Of a DNA stretch of 64,000 bases, positions 1 to 10,425 are shown in pieces (the stretch's first letter is position 1; every line of letters starts with the position of its first letter). This stretch comes from Bufo bufo (taxonomy: Eukaryota > Chordata > Amphibia > Anura > Bufonidae). The position numbers and the translations under genes are program-made. The stretch is from NCBI RefSeq assembly GCF_905171765.1, contig NC_053390.1, forward strand, positions 136,974,820 to 137,038,819. Direction: 5' to 3'. The notes beneath the pieces are model-generated. The model was not told where the DNA came from. It worked only from the letters and a program-made list of their open reading frames with translations, and made no database searches.

Positions 1-457
1 ATTTTAACCCATTTTTTCCACTAACAAACCAAGGGTTAACAGCCAAACAAGACTGTATCTTTATTGCCCTGACTCTGCCGTTTACAGAAACACCCAATAT
101 GTGGCCGTAAACTACTGTACGGCCACACAGCGGGGCGTAGAGTGAAAGGTGCGCCGTTTGGTTTTTGGAAGGCTGATTTTTATGGACTGGTTTATTTATA
201 CCATGTCCCATTTAAAGCCCCCCTGATGCACCCCTAGAGGAGAAACTCCCTAAAAGTGACCCCATCTAAGAAACTACACCCCTCAAGGTATTCAAAACTG
301 ATTTTACAAACTTTGTTAACCCTTTAGGTGTTGCACAAGATTTAATGGAAAATAGAGATACAATTTCAAAATTTCACTTTTTTGGCAGATTTTCCATTTT
401 AATATTTTTTTTCCAGTTACAAAGCAAGGGTTAACAGCCAAACAAAACTCAATATTT

Positions 458-1625
458 AAAGTAATCAATAGAATGGAGTGGCTCACTGCTGATTGTGGGT
501 GGTGAGGTGCTGCAAACTCAAATAGAGGACACCCAACCTCAATTGATAAAAGGCAAATTAGAAGAGCGAGCACTCACACTATGGCATCTACTAATATTTA
601 TTGGAATGGAATAGGATAAAATAAATCTGTCTATTGGCTAGAATAGCACATGAAAACATATAATAACATAGAATAAAATGCATAAGATTTGATCAAATCA
701 AGGCTAAAATATAAGCAATAGTAATATACAATAGACCGCAACAGTATAAGCAATAGGAATATGCAATGGACCACAACAGATTAGCAGCAAGTAGCAACAA
801 AGTAACTTCTGATGAATGGAAACAATTAATGGTATAAAAGTAGCCAGTGGTGTGCGCCACCAATAGAGACTGTATCTATTATGGTGCAATGTGCTATTGA
901 ATAAAAATATAAATATAAAGATAAAAATATAAAGTACCAAAGTGCAAAAATAGTGATGATGTCACTCAGTCCTGGAATCCAAATCAGATGAAAGTGTCTC
1001 AATAATAGTAAAGAAATAATGAGAAAAGTTTTTTTCTCTGTGAAGCTTTGTGTCACTGTGATTTAACCAGTGATAAAATCCACATAAATAAGTGTAAAAA
1101 CAGCCTCTTCTGCGGCTATAAAGGATTGTCACACCACTTGAATTGTCCCGTTTTATCAACTCATCCACACAGGATGATGCATATACGCTGCTTGAAGGAC
1201 TCGTGGTTTTTTTAAACAAGATCCCAATCAGCAGTCCATATCGGACAGTCGAGCTGAATGCGTGGATTATATAGAGTCCTTGAATAGGAGAAAATTCTTA
1301 CCTCCTTCCACGTTTGGTTCAGGGTAAAGCTTCTGGCTATGTGCCGATAGTACTCTGGAGACGGCAATACGGCCTCGTTGTTCGTGTTGTACACTGCTCT
1401 CACCTGGATCTCGCGGTGATACAAGCAGGATTTCCGTCCGGTAAGCCGAATCACTTGGCTCAATTTGATCAGTTAATTATATCCAGAATGTTCCGATTTA
1501 GTATATACCAAATGTGGAGTCTAGCATGGCCATGCAAAAACTGGTTGTAGTGGAGGTTTTACCAGAAAGTCCAATGTCCCAGACGCGTTTCGGGATGATT
1601 CCACATCCCTTCCTCAGTGGTCATG
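458..1625 (-). mobile_element. Penelope-like or other hammerhead-bearing retroelement insertion
   Basis: This 1168-bp insertion is flanked by an 11-bp duplication, ACTCAATATTT, at 447-457 and 1626-1636. The uninterrupted piggyBac-like sequence around 28830-28870 shows what the empty site looked like. On the minus strand the element begins almost at once with a hammerhead-ribozyme-like core (1582-1617). Variable-length target duplications and hammerheads near the element end are known from Penelope-like retroelements. I see no reverse transcriptase or GIY-YIG frame, so this is a truncated or non-autonomous copy and the class is uncertain. Confidence 0.5.
1572..1624 (-). ncRNA. Hammerhead ribozyme motif
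   Basis: On the minus strand the core is CTGAGGA (1617-1611), one A, a perfect 6-bp stem II GGGATG/CATCCC with a TGGAAT loop (1609-1592), then GAAACGCGTC (1591-1582). This satisfies CUGANGA - stem II - GAAA - short stem III - UH with cleavage expected after C1582. Stem I is supported by CCA just before the core pairing with TGG just after the cleavage site, then ATG pairing with CAT beyond a small internal loop. The very short stem III is usual for retroelement hammerheads, which often act as dimers. Activity is not shown. Confidence 0.62.
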
Positions 1626-2949
1626 ACTCAATATTTATGGCTCTGATTCTGTAGTTTACAGAAACACCCCATATGTGGTCGTAAACAGCTGTACGGGCAC
1701 ACGGCAGGGCGCAGAAGGAAAGGAATGCCATACGGTTTTTGGAAGGCAGGTTTTGCTGGACAGTTTTTTTTTACACCATGTCCCATTTGAAGCCCCCTGA
1801 TGCACCCCTAGAGTAGAAACTCCAAAAAAGTGACCCCATTTTAGAAACTACGGGATAGGTTGTCAGTTTTGTTGGTACTAGTTTAGGGTACATATGATTT
1901 TTGGTTGCTCTATATTACACTTTTTGTGCGGCAAGGTAACAAGAAATAGATTTTTTGGCACGTTTTTATTTTTTGTTATTTACAACATTCATCTGACAGG
2001 TTAGATCATGTGGTAATTTTATAGAGCAGGTTGTCACGGACGCGGCGATACCTAATATGTATAAAAAATTTTTTATTTATGTAAGTTTTACACAATGATT
2101 TTATTTTTAAAACAAAAAAAATGTTTTAGTGTCTCCATAGTCTAAGAGCCATAGTTTTTGTCAGTTTTTGGGCGATTATCTTAAGTAGGGTCTCATTTTT
2201 TGCGGGATGAGATGACGGTTTGATTGGCATCTATTTTGGGGTGCATATGACTTTTTGATTGCTTGCTATTACACTTTTTGTGACGTAAGATGACAAAAAA
2301 TGGCTTTTTTTACACCGTTTTTTTTTTTTTTTTTACGGTGGTCATCTGAGGGGTTAGATCATGTGATATTTTCATAGAGCCGGTCGATACGGACGCGGCG
2401 ATACCTAATATGTATACTTTTTTTTTATTTATGTAAGTTTTACACAATGATTTCATTTTTGAAACCAAAAAAATCATGTTTGAGTGTTTCCATAGTCTAA
2501 GAGCCATAGTTTTTTCAGTTTTTGGGGGCGATTATCTTGGGTAGGGTATGATTTTTGCGGGATGAGATGACGATTTGATTGTTACAATTTTGGCGTACAT
2601 GCGACTTTTTTGATCACTTTTATTACCTTTTTTGGGAAGTAAGGTGGGCAAAATTTCAATTTCATCATAGTTTTTTATTTTTTATTTTTATGGTGTTCAC
2701 CGTTCGGGTAAAGTAACATGACCGTTTTATAGATCAGGTCGTTACGGACGCGGCGATACCAAACATGTGTAGGGAATTTTATTTTTTTCATTTTTAATCA
2801 GTGATAAATGTGTTTTTTGATTTTTACTTTTTTTTCACTTTTATTCACTTTTTTTTTGACCCAGACCCACTTGGTTCTTGAAGATCCAGTGGGTCTGATG
2901 TCTGTATAATACAGTACAGTACAATATATATTGTACTGCACTGTATTTT

Positions 2950-3782
2950 ACACTTGTCTGAACAGATCTATGCCTTTTAGCACAGATCTGTTCAGCACCA
3001 TGGACAGCAGGACGCCTGAGAGGCGTCCTGTTGCCATGGTAACCTTCCCCGTCTGCTCAGTACTGGCCAGAACTGCGCAGACGGGGAAGGGTAAGGAGGG
3101 GATCTGTCGGGGGACTGTCTGGGGGCTCTCTCCCTCCCCATCGGGGGGCTGCAAAGGCACAGCAGCCCCCCGATGGGAGAGGGAGGGAGCTCCCTGCGCT
3201 GTTAACCTTTTCCATACAGCGGTCCGTATGGACCGCTGTATGGAAAGGGTTAAACGGCTGACATCGCATCGCAGATGTAAGCCGTTTATACCAGGGTGCC
3301 AGCAATGTGCTGGCACCCTGGTATACCCACTAGAAACCAACGATTATACAAGGGGAGGCGGGCGGGGGATCGCGATCCCGCCTGCCACACCGCCCGCCTC
3401 CCGCACCGCCCACACCGCCCGCAACCCTCCCCCTGCACCTCCCGCCACCATAAAATCATTCGGGGGTGCAGGGGGGGTTAATAAAACGTTATTTTAGGAA
3501 TATAAAGTTTCTGATCCCCGCGGACCAGAAACTGCAGAAATCGCAGCAAACCGCAGGTCTGAATTGACCTGCGGTTTGCCGCGATCGCCGACATGGGGGG
3601 GTCACGGGACCCCCCCGCGCATTTAGCCTAGGTGCCTGCTCAATGATTTGAGCAGGCACCGGGTTCCGATCACTGCCGGCCGGGCGGCAGTGATCGGAAC
3701 AACCCATGACGTACCGGTACGTCATGTGTCCTTAAGTACCAGGACATCATGACGTACCGGTACGTCATGTGTCCTTAAGAGG
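2950..3782. repeat. Cluster of about 12 perfect hairpins at a piggyBac-like end
   Basis: Consecutive inverted repeats fill this segment. Examples are 2959-2992, 3009-3031 (CAGGACGCCT arms), 3046-3091 (CTTCCCCGTCTG arms), 3124-3190, 3206-3255, 3287-3325 (ACCAGGGTGCCAGCA arms), 3545-3586, 3631-3660 (GGTGCCTGCTCAA arms), 3664-3702 (GTTCCGATCACTGCC arms), and two copies of ATGACGTACCGGTACGTCAT near 3707 and 3750. Open frames crossing this stretch are a by-product of GC-rich palindromes. Confidence 0.8.
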
Positions 3783-3786
3783 TTAA

Positions 3787-4389
3787 AAAAAATTTTTTGT
3801 AGGTTTACAGACACACAATTTATATGATGCCAGTATTGTCAATGCACTGGCCGACCATCTAATATGCATGGGGGTTTCCGATTATCCCCCATGTTGGCCG
3901 AGCCTGGTTAGCGTGGATGGTGTTGTCAGGAACAAGAGCCGACAACTATCTAAATTATACGTTCAGCCTTATCAGTCTCAGCACAATTAACAAATGTTTT
4001 TCTAATAAATAGCAATTCAATGTTTAGTTAGTCTCCTATTACAACATATGAACAATGGCTTCTGAAAATGTAATCATATAATAATATAGTATAAGTCCAG
4101 TGCACATTGTAACTGGGTATAGGTTACATAGGGCAGCAAATTAAGCTGAAACTGACTCTTTAAAGGGGTTTCCTCAAATCCATATTCACAAACTATTCAC
4201 AGGATAGGTGATAGATGTCTGATCACTGAAGCCCCCACCACTGGCACAATCACTAGAACAGCGGTCCGCCTGTTCTTCTTTACTGCACCACTGAGGTACG
4301 AGGGAAATTGAATAGACCGATTCTATATTTATGTAGCATGTGGATGAGATTTCCTCAAAGTGGTTGTCTCATCTGAGACATTGGTGCCA
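3787..4389. repeat. Unclassified old interspersed repeat sequence, no gene
   Basis: AT-rich sequence without a convincing reading frame. The part from about 4145 to 4330 (starting with CTTTAAAGGGGTTTCCTC and including GGATAGGTGATAGATGTCTGATC) has the character of a dispersed anuran repeat that I recognise by style only. Confidence 0.3.
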
Positions 4390-5310
4390 TATTACTAGGA
4401 TATGCTACCAATGTCATATAGGTGCAGGTTCCACCCCTGGGACCTGAACCTATCTCCAGAACAGGTCCCTGGAAGCAAAGTAGAGTGCATCACAAGTGTG
4501 GCCAGCACTCGGCTATTTTCCCTCAGATTCAGGGCGAACAGGATGTTGCGCCCATTGTCACTGACCACCTTGCCCAGTTGGAGTCGGCGGAGGATGTTTG
4601 CTGCTTGATGTACTTTAGCAACTGCTCATCTCTGTGGCTACTGTCACCCAGGCCGATCAGCTCCAACACCACATGGCAACATGTGCCTTGACACATGAGA
4701 TAGAAAGGAGGAGGAGCAATGGTGTACCCTGCTGTTGTTGGGGACAGGGGCGCGTCCAAGGAGGAGGCAGATAAGTGCATGCTGTGGAGGCCAGGCTGTT
4801 AGAAACTTGAAATGAGGGGTGGTCAAAGGGATCTGGCCATGTTGCTGGGGAGTTGCCTCTCTACTGCCACAAAAAACATTGACCCAGTGGTCTGTGAAAG
4901 ACATGTACTGTGTCTGCCTGTAACAGCTACTCCAGGTGTCCACCGTGGAGTGCTGCTTGCCACACAGCAAGAATAGCGTGTCCCGGCATCTCCACTAGGT
5001 CAGAGTACAAGGGTCTAATACAATGGCATGGCAGCGACTGCACCTCCAGCAACGTGGCCCAGTGGGGGTTCAGCCGGTAGACAAGCTAATTGATGGTGGT
5101 GAAAAGTTTTTTCACGGCTAAACATTCCGTTATAGATGTCTCACGATGGAGCACAAGACAAGGAGGAGTCTTAGCAGAAGAAGAAGCTGATGATGATGAC
5201 AAAGATACCACATTGCTTGGGTTGGCTGCCACAAAGAGGACCAGAAAAAGGAGGAAAGACTGGTTCTGATTGGGAATGCTGGCCAGTTGTATTTTCTCAA
5301 AGGATCCGGT
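4390..5310 (-). pseudogene. Decayed hAT-type transposase fragment
   Basis: Minus-strand translation gives pieces that resemble hAT transposases. One is a stretch with DTWSS, a few residues later YMSFTDHWV (near 4880-4930), like the family pattern D-x-W-T-S ... Y-x-x-x-T-x-H-(W/F)-I. Another, near 4500-4570, has a V(T/S)DNGRN-like phrase like the hAT 'DNAANM' region. Frames change repeatedly and stops are frequent, so this is an old relic. The order of the pieces along the minus strand fits a transposase, but no terminal inverted repeats were found. The assignment is tentative. Confidence 0.4.
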
Positions 5311-6301
5311 GATGCCGTCTCATGTACTGCAATAGACCTCTGGTATCTATGATTGTGTTTGAACATCCACAGATTATCTTAATCCTGCACACGGCAGTGG
5401 TTTTGTATGCCCGCCTTGTGGAGAAAAAATGCCATAGAGGCGTTGCTCAGACACAGCTTGGGATGTACGCCTCTGCTATTTATTGCTGCTGCTCCCGACA
5501 TCACCTTTCTCCACTGATGTTGCCTCCACCTCAGCACTCCAATCCAGCTACCAGGTCCTGTCCAGCACACAATCTTCATTGGAGTCCTCACCCTCCCTGC
5601 CGCTTTTTTTTATCAGACTGCTCTGCATTTCCCCTGACTGTTGCTTCCCCCACTGCCAATGCCATAGCTACAGGTACCACTATTACAATCACCATCAACA
5701 CAGCTGTGAGGAATATGGATTAATATTTACTGTCAGCCATGTCCTCACACCCACCATTTGCTGAAAGATGGCAGAGGAAATCAAGCTCCACAGGGAGGCC
5801 CTGCTTCAAAGCCGCAGCCAGATAGCAGAAAACTCCTAACAGGCCACATTTGGTTACCTTTCACACCTCCAGTCAGACAGCACGGATCCTGCAGGAAAAC
5901 CCCCAGCAGGAGGTATCAGTCCTTACCAGGATCAAAGATACCTCCCAGACATGTTGGCACCTACATTTCATAATGAATTATGAATCACCCGGCCATCGCA
6001 GGCACAAACTGGATACATATTTGTGTCCTGGTGGCCACGATGAACATGCCCATGGTCTTTGTTTGAGGGTTGGATGCCAGGGAAGGGAGATATCCATATC
6101 TCCCCACAGAAACCCAATAGCAGCACAATGTTTGGACTCTAGTTGTAGCCGGAACCCAGGTGGATCCATTGGTCCCAGAACCATCTCCCTTTGACCTTCT
6201 GGACTGAAGCTATAAACCCTAAAGGGTTTTGTGGGTCATTTTTGGCCAGTCCAGCAGAGGGGGGAAGGGGGATCCCTCCGAAAGGCCGGGAGGGACCGGC
6301 T
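5311..6301. other. No gene recognised; left flank of the LTR retrotransposon
   Basis: The stretch contains several short open frames in different phases with no family resemblance that I can name. Around 5755-5900 a LKDGRGNQ-like frame is visible but is not identifiable. The stretch ends in GGGACCGGCTACAGG, whose last five bases form the target duplication of the retrotransposon that follows. Confidence 0.3.
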
Positions 6302-6306
6302 ACAGG

Positions 6307-6932
6307 TGTCACGGCTGTATGTGAGCAACAAGAGCATGCACAGAAAATAGAGCTACTGACCGGACCCAAACTAGGGAGGATAAAGGGTGACCCCTGTCAG
6401 ACCCTCAAAAGCTCTCCCTATGCTGCTAAGCCCATGCCCGGATCCAAATGGTGGAAGGAGGCATGCCCGCGTACCTAAGACTGATGACCACTGTAACCCC
6501 TACAATAGTGGAAGGGGCACGGCCACCGGTGCCCTGCTCAGTATATGGAGGGAACCGTGGTCGCCTCGGATCCAGTCAGAAAACACACAGATACACAGCA
6601 ATGTCTGCACACTTAGCTGAAGGGCTGCAGCCGCAGTGAAGACGGATCCAAAGACAGGCTGGCAATATCCGGAGTACTTGCTGCAGCAGAACACAGGTCC
6701 AGTGAAAGGATAGCATACAAGGGAAGATACTCAAGCAAGAGCTACAACCCAAATGAGAAATATAATCCACACCTACAATAGGAGGAGGGGGAATATAAAG
6801 GCAGGGGAATCAAACGGAGGAGGAACAGCTGGGAGGAAGGAAACAGAAAACTCCTCCCAGCTCTAGTAGTGACATCATCACAGGGGTGGAGAAACAGAGC
6901 TGTGAGAACGTCCCAAAGCTCTGGTAGTGACA
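6307..6932 (-). repeat. 3' LTR of the sushi-type element
   Basis: 626 bp, bounded by TGTCAC/GTGACA. It differs from the 5' LTR at two sites: G versus T in the 'GGCTGTATG' start, and A versus G in 'GAAAGGATAGC'. A TATA-type promoter (TTTATATTCC on the minus strand) and the putative transcript start sequence GTGGATTATA are present as in the other copy. Confidence 0.95.
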
Positions 6933-8670
6933 GTACCCCCCCCCTCTACGGGTGGACTCCGGACACCCAGGACCCACCTTCTCAGGATGAGCCCTATGAA
7001 ATGCCCTGATGAGGCGAGTGGCTTTAATGTCCGACACCGGAACCCACATCCTCTCCTCAGGACCATAACCCTTCCAATGAACGAGGTACTGGAGAGAACT
7101 GCGGACAATAAGAGAGTCCACAATTCTGGAAACCTCAAACTCCAGATTGCCATCAACCAAAATCGGAGGAGGAGGCAAAGAGGAGGGTACCGTGGGTTGG
7201 ACATATGGTTTTAAGAGAGATCTGTGAAATACATTATGCATCTTCCAAACCCGTGGAAGATCAAGACGGAAGGCAACAGGATTGATGACTGACAAGATTT
7301 TATAAGGCCCAATAAACTTGGGACCCAATTTCCAGGAGGGAACCTTCAGTTTAATATTTCTTGTAGACAACCACACCAGATCACCCACACTCAGGTCCGG
7401 ACCAGGCACACGTCTCTTATCAGCCACACGCTTATACTTCTCACTCATCTTTCTAAGATTACTCTGAATCTTTTGCCAAATGGTAGACAAAGACGAGGAA
7501 AATCTCTCCTCCTCAGGCAAACCAGAAAGAGCCCCTCCCGAGAATGTCCCAAACTGCGGATGGAACCCATATGCACCAAAGAATGGCGACTTATCAGAAG
7601 ATTCCTGACGGCGGTTGTTCAGAGCAAACTCAGCAAGAGGGAGAAATGAACACCAATCCTCCTGGTTCTCTGCCACGAAACAGCACAAATATGTCTCCAG
7701 ATTCTGATTGAGGCGCTCAGTCTGACCATTCGACTGCGGGTGAAAAGCAGAAGAGAAGGACAGCCGAACCCCCAGGCGAGAACAGAAAGCCTTCCAGAAC
7801 CTGGACACAAACTGCGTGCCTCTATCGGAAACAATATCAGATGGAATGCCATGCAATTTAACAATATGGTCGACAAAAGCTTGCGCCAACGTTTTAGCAT
7901 TGGGTAAACCAGGGAAAGGTACGAAATGAGCCATCTTGCTAAAACGGTCCACCACCACCAGGATCACCGACTTCCCTGAGGAACGAGGAAGATCCGTGAT
8001 AAAGTCCATAGACAGGTGTGTCCAAGGACGGGAAGGTATAGGTAACGGGAGAAGGGAACCTGAAGGCCGTGAACGAGGGACCTTAGCGCGAGCGCACGTC
8101 TCACAAGCAGCCACAAAACCCTCCACCGACTTACGAAGAGCCGGCCACCAAAATCTCTGAGCAATGAGATCTACCGTGGCTCTACTCCCGGGGTGACCAG
8201 CAAGAACAGTATCATGATGCCCCTTGAAGAGTTTGTGACGTAGCTCAGGAGGCACAAACAACTTCCCAGAAGGACAACGGGCAGGTGCCTCAGTCTGGGC
8301 AGCCTGGACCTCGGCCTCCAAATCCGAATATAGAGCAGAAACAACTACACCCTCCGCCAAAATGGGACCCGGGTCCTCGGAGTTTCCTCCTCCCGGAAAA
8401 CAGCGAGAGAGAGCATCAGCCTTCACATTTTTGATCCCAGGGCGGAATGTGACGACAAAATTGAATCTAGAGAAGAACAGAGACCATCTGGCCTGTCTCG
8501 GATTCATACGCCTGGCCGACTCCAAGTATGCCAGATTCTTATGGTCGGTAAAAACGGTGATAGGGTGCCTGGCCCCCTCCAACCAATGGCGCCATTCCTC
8601 GAAAGCCAACTTGATGGCCAACAACTCCCTATCTCCCACATCATAGTTTTTCTCTGCCGGGGAGAGTTTT
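6810..8670 (-). pseudogene. pol 3' part: RNase H, integrase, chromodomain
   Basis: One long minus-strand frame. It begins with the RNase H motif region (AEKNYDVGDREL, then TDHKNL), followed by the integrase zinc-binding HHCC module (GHHD...GHPG...CETCARAK). The integrase core shows its DDE residues in LVVVDRFSKMAH, SDRGTQFVS and NGQTERLNQ. A chromodomain follows near the C-terminus (EVSRIVDS ... YLVHWKGYGPEERMWVP). The chromodomain directs integration in chromoviruses. This frame is out of phase with the reverse transcriptase frame because of one extra base in a run of seven T (plus strand) near 8665-8672. The frame runs through the polypurine tract and stops inside the LTR at 6810, so the native stop may also be lost. 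Confidence 0.85.
6933..6950 (-). other. Polypurine tract
   Basis: On the minus strand the bases just before the 3' LTR read AGAGGGGGGGGGTAC. A G-rich purine run adjoining the 3' LTR is where plus-strand DNA synthesis is primed in LTR retroelements. No in-frame stop separates pol from this tract in the present copy. Confidence 0.75.
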
Positions 8671-9658
8671 TTTAGAGAAAATGGCACAGGGTCGCCATTT
8701 GGCAGGAGAAGGTCCCTGGGACAAAACCGCACCCACACCCACCTCGGAAGCATCCACCTCAACAATAAAAGGTAAGGAAACATCGGGATGCACCAAGACG
8801 GGAGCAGATGCAAAACTCTCTTTAATCTTAGAAAAAGCTGCAAGCGCCTCCTCCGACCAAGAGGAAAAATCCGCCCCCTTTTTTGTCATGTCAGTGAGGG
8901 GTTTGACCACAGAGGAATAATTCAAAATGAACTTTCTGTAATAGTTCGCAAAACCCAAAAAGCGCATCAATGCCTTCTGATTCTCAGGAAGCTCCCACTC
9001 AAGTACAGCACGGACCTTCTCCGGATCCATGCGAAAACCAGAAGCAGAGAGGAGAAAACCCAGAAATTGAATCTCCGATACCATAAAAAGACATTTCTCC
9101 AGCTTGGCGTACAATTTATTTTCCCGCAGAATCTGCAGAACCTGAAAAAGATGATCCTGATGGGTCTGAACATCAGGGGAAAAAATATCATCAAGATACA
9201 CCAATACAAATTTCCCCATTAAATGGTAGAAAATACTGTTAACAAAATGCTGAAAGACGGCCGGAGCATTCATCAGGCCGAAAGGCATAACGAGATTCTC
9301 GAAATGCCCGTTAGGGGTATTAAAGGCCGTTTTCCATTCATCCCCCTCTCTGACCCTGACCAGGTTGTACGCGCCTCTCAAATCCAATTTGGAAAAAACC
9401 TTGGCCCCAACAATTTGGTTGAAGAGGTCCGGGATCAGAGGAAGGGGATAGGGATCGCGAATCGTGATACGGTTCAGCTCCCTAAAATCTAGGCAAGGTC
9501 TCAGAGAGCCATCTTTTTTTTTAACAAAAAAAAAACCAGCGGCAACAGGTGATTTTGAGGGACGAATATGCCCCTTATCGAGACTCTCGGAGATATAGGT
9601 TTGCATTGCGATTCTTTCCGGTTGTGAGAGATTGTAGAGGCGAGCTTTTGGCAGCTTA
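8641..9658 (-). pseudogene. pol middle part: reverse transcriptase
   Basis: The minus-strand frame carries reverse transcriptase blocks in order: RPCLDFRELN, SKLDLRGAYN, MPFGLMNAPAVFQ, and the catalytic VLVYLDDIF (residues about 137-140 counted from the ATG at 9606), then the thumb and the start of the RNase H region. It really begins upstream as a continuation of the gag-pro frame but is cut from it by the 9659-10425 MITE. At its 3' end the frame terminates early (about 8641) because of the extra A in a run of seven A, read on this strand. Apart from these lesions no stop interrupts it. Confidence 0.88.
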
Positions 9659-10425
9659 GGCCTCTTTCACACTTGCGTTGTCCGGATCCGGCGTGTACTC
9701 CACTTGCCGGAATTACACTCCGGATCCGGAAAAACGCAAGTGTACTGAAAGCATTTGAAGACGGAACCGTCTTCCAAATGCGTTCAGTGTTACTATGGCA
9801 CCCAGGACGCTATTAAAGTCCTGGTTGCCATAGTAGTAGTGGGGAGCGGGGGAGCGGTATACTTACAGTCCGTGCGGCTCCCCGGGCGCTCCAGAATGAC
9901 GTCAGAGCGCCCCATGCGCATGGATGACGTGATCCATGTGATCACATGATCCATGAGCTTGGGGCGCCCTGACGTCACTCTGGAGCGCCCGGGGAGCCGC
10001 ACGGACGGTAAGTACACTGCTCCCCGCTCCCCACTACACTTTACCATGGCTGCCAGGACTTTAGCGTCCCGGCAGCCATGGTAACCACTCTGAAAAAGCT
10101 AAATGTCGGATGCGGCAATGCGCCGAAACGACGTTTAGCTTAAGGCCGGATCCGGATCAATGCCTTTCAATGGGCATTAATTCCGGATCCGGCCTTGCGG
10201 CAAGTGTTCCGGATTTTTGGCCGGAGCAAAAAGCGCAGCATGCTGCGGTATTTTCTCCGGCCAAAAAACGTTCCGTTCTGGAACTGAAGACATCCTGATG
10301 CATCCTGAACGGATTTCACTCCATTCAGAATGCATTAGGATAATCCTGATCAGGATTCTTCCGGCATAGAGCCCCGACGACGGAACTCTATGCCGGAACA
10401 CAACAACGCAGGTGTGAAAGAGCCC
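9659..10425. mobile_element. Palindromic PIF/Harbinger-like MITE inside pol
   Basis: 767 bp flanked by TTA at 9656-9658 and 10426-10428, interrupting a GCT AAG codon pair of the pol frame. The ends are GGCCTCTTTCACAC and GTGTGAAAGAGCCC. The arms carry further inverted sequence (TCCGGATCCGG motifs). A second, inner palindrome (about 9788-10084) contains two TGACGTCA motifs (9897-9904, 9970-9977) and outward-facing GTAAGT donors (minus strand 9866-9861; plus strand 10008-10013). There is no coding capacity. The three-base TWA duplication and the G-rich terminus fit the PIF/Harbinger superfamily. Confidence 0.8.

Larger units (their letters stand above)
1..3782. mobile_element. piggyBac-like non-autonomous element (truncated by window start)
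   Basis: The right end reads ...CCTTAAGAGG followed by TTAA at 3783-3786, the target site of piggyBac transposons. The interior (about 1640-2800) is the reverse complement of the unit at 27890-28870, including the shared phrase CGGACGCGGCGATACC at several places. That second copy retains a transposase-like start, which links this non-coding sequence to the same family. No transposase reading frame survives here. The element is interrupted by the 458-1625 insertion. The last ~850 bp is a string of perfect hairpins described separately. Family assignment is inference from the TTAA end and the shared sequence. Confidence 0.55.

Noticed and set aside
2931..3497. 188-codon plus-strand frame
   Set aside because: It runs through consecutive GC-rich hairpins and has an equally open antisense frame; a composition artefact.
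6927..9492. Plus-strand frames across the retrotransposon
   Set aside because: They are antisense to clear gag-pol domains on the minus strand.
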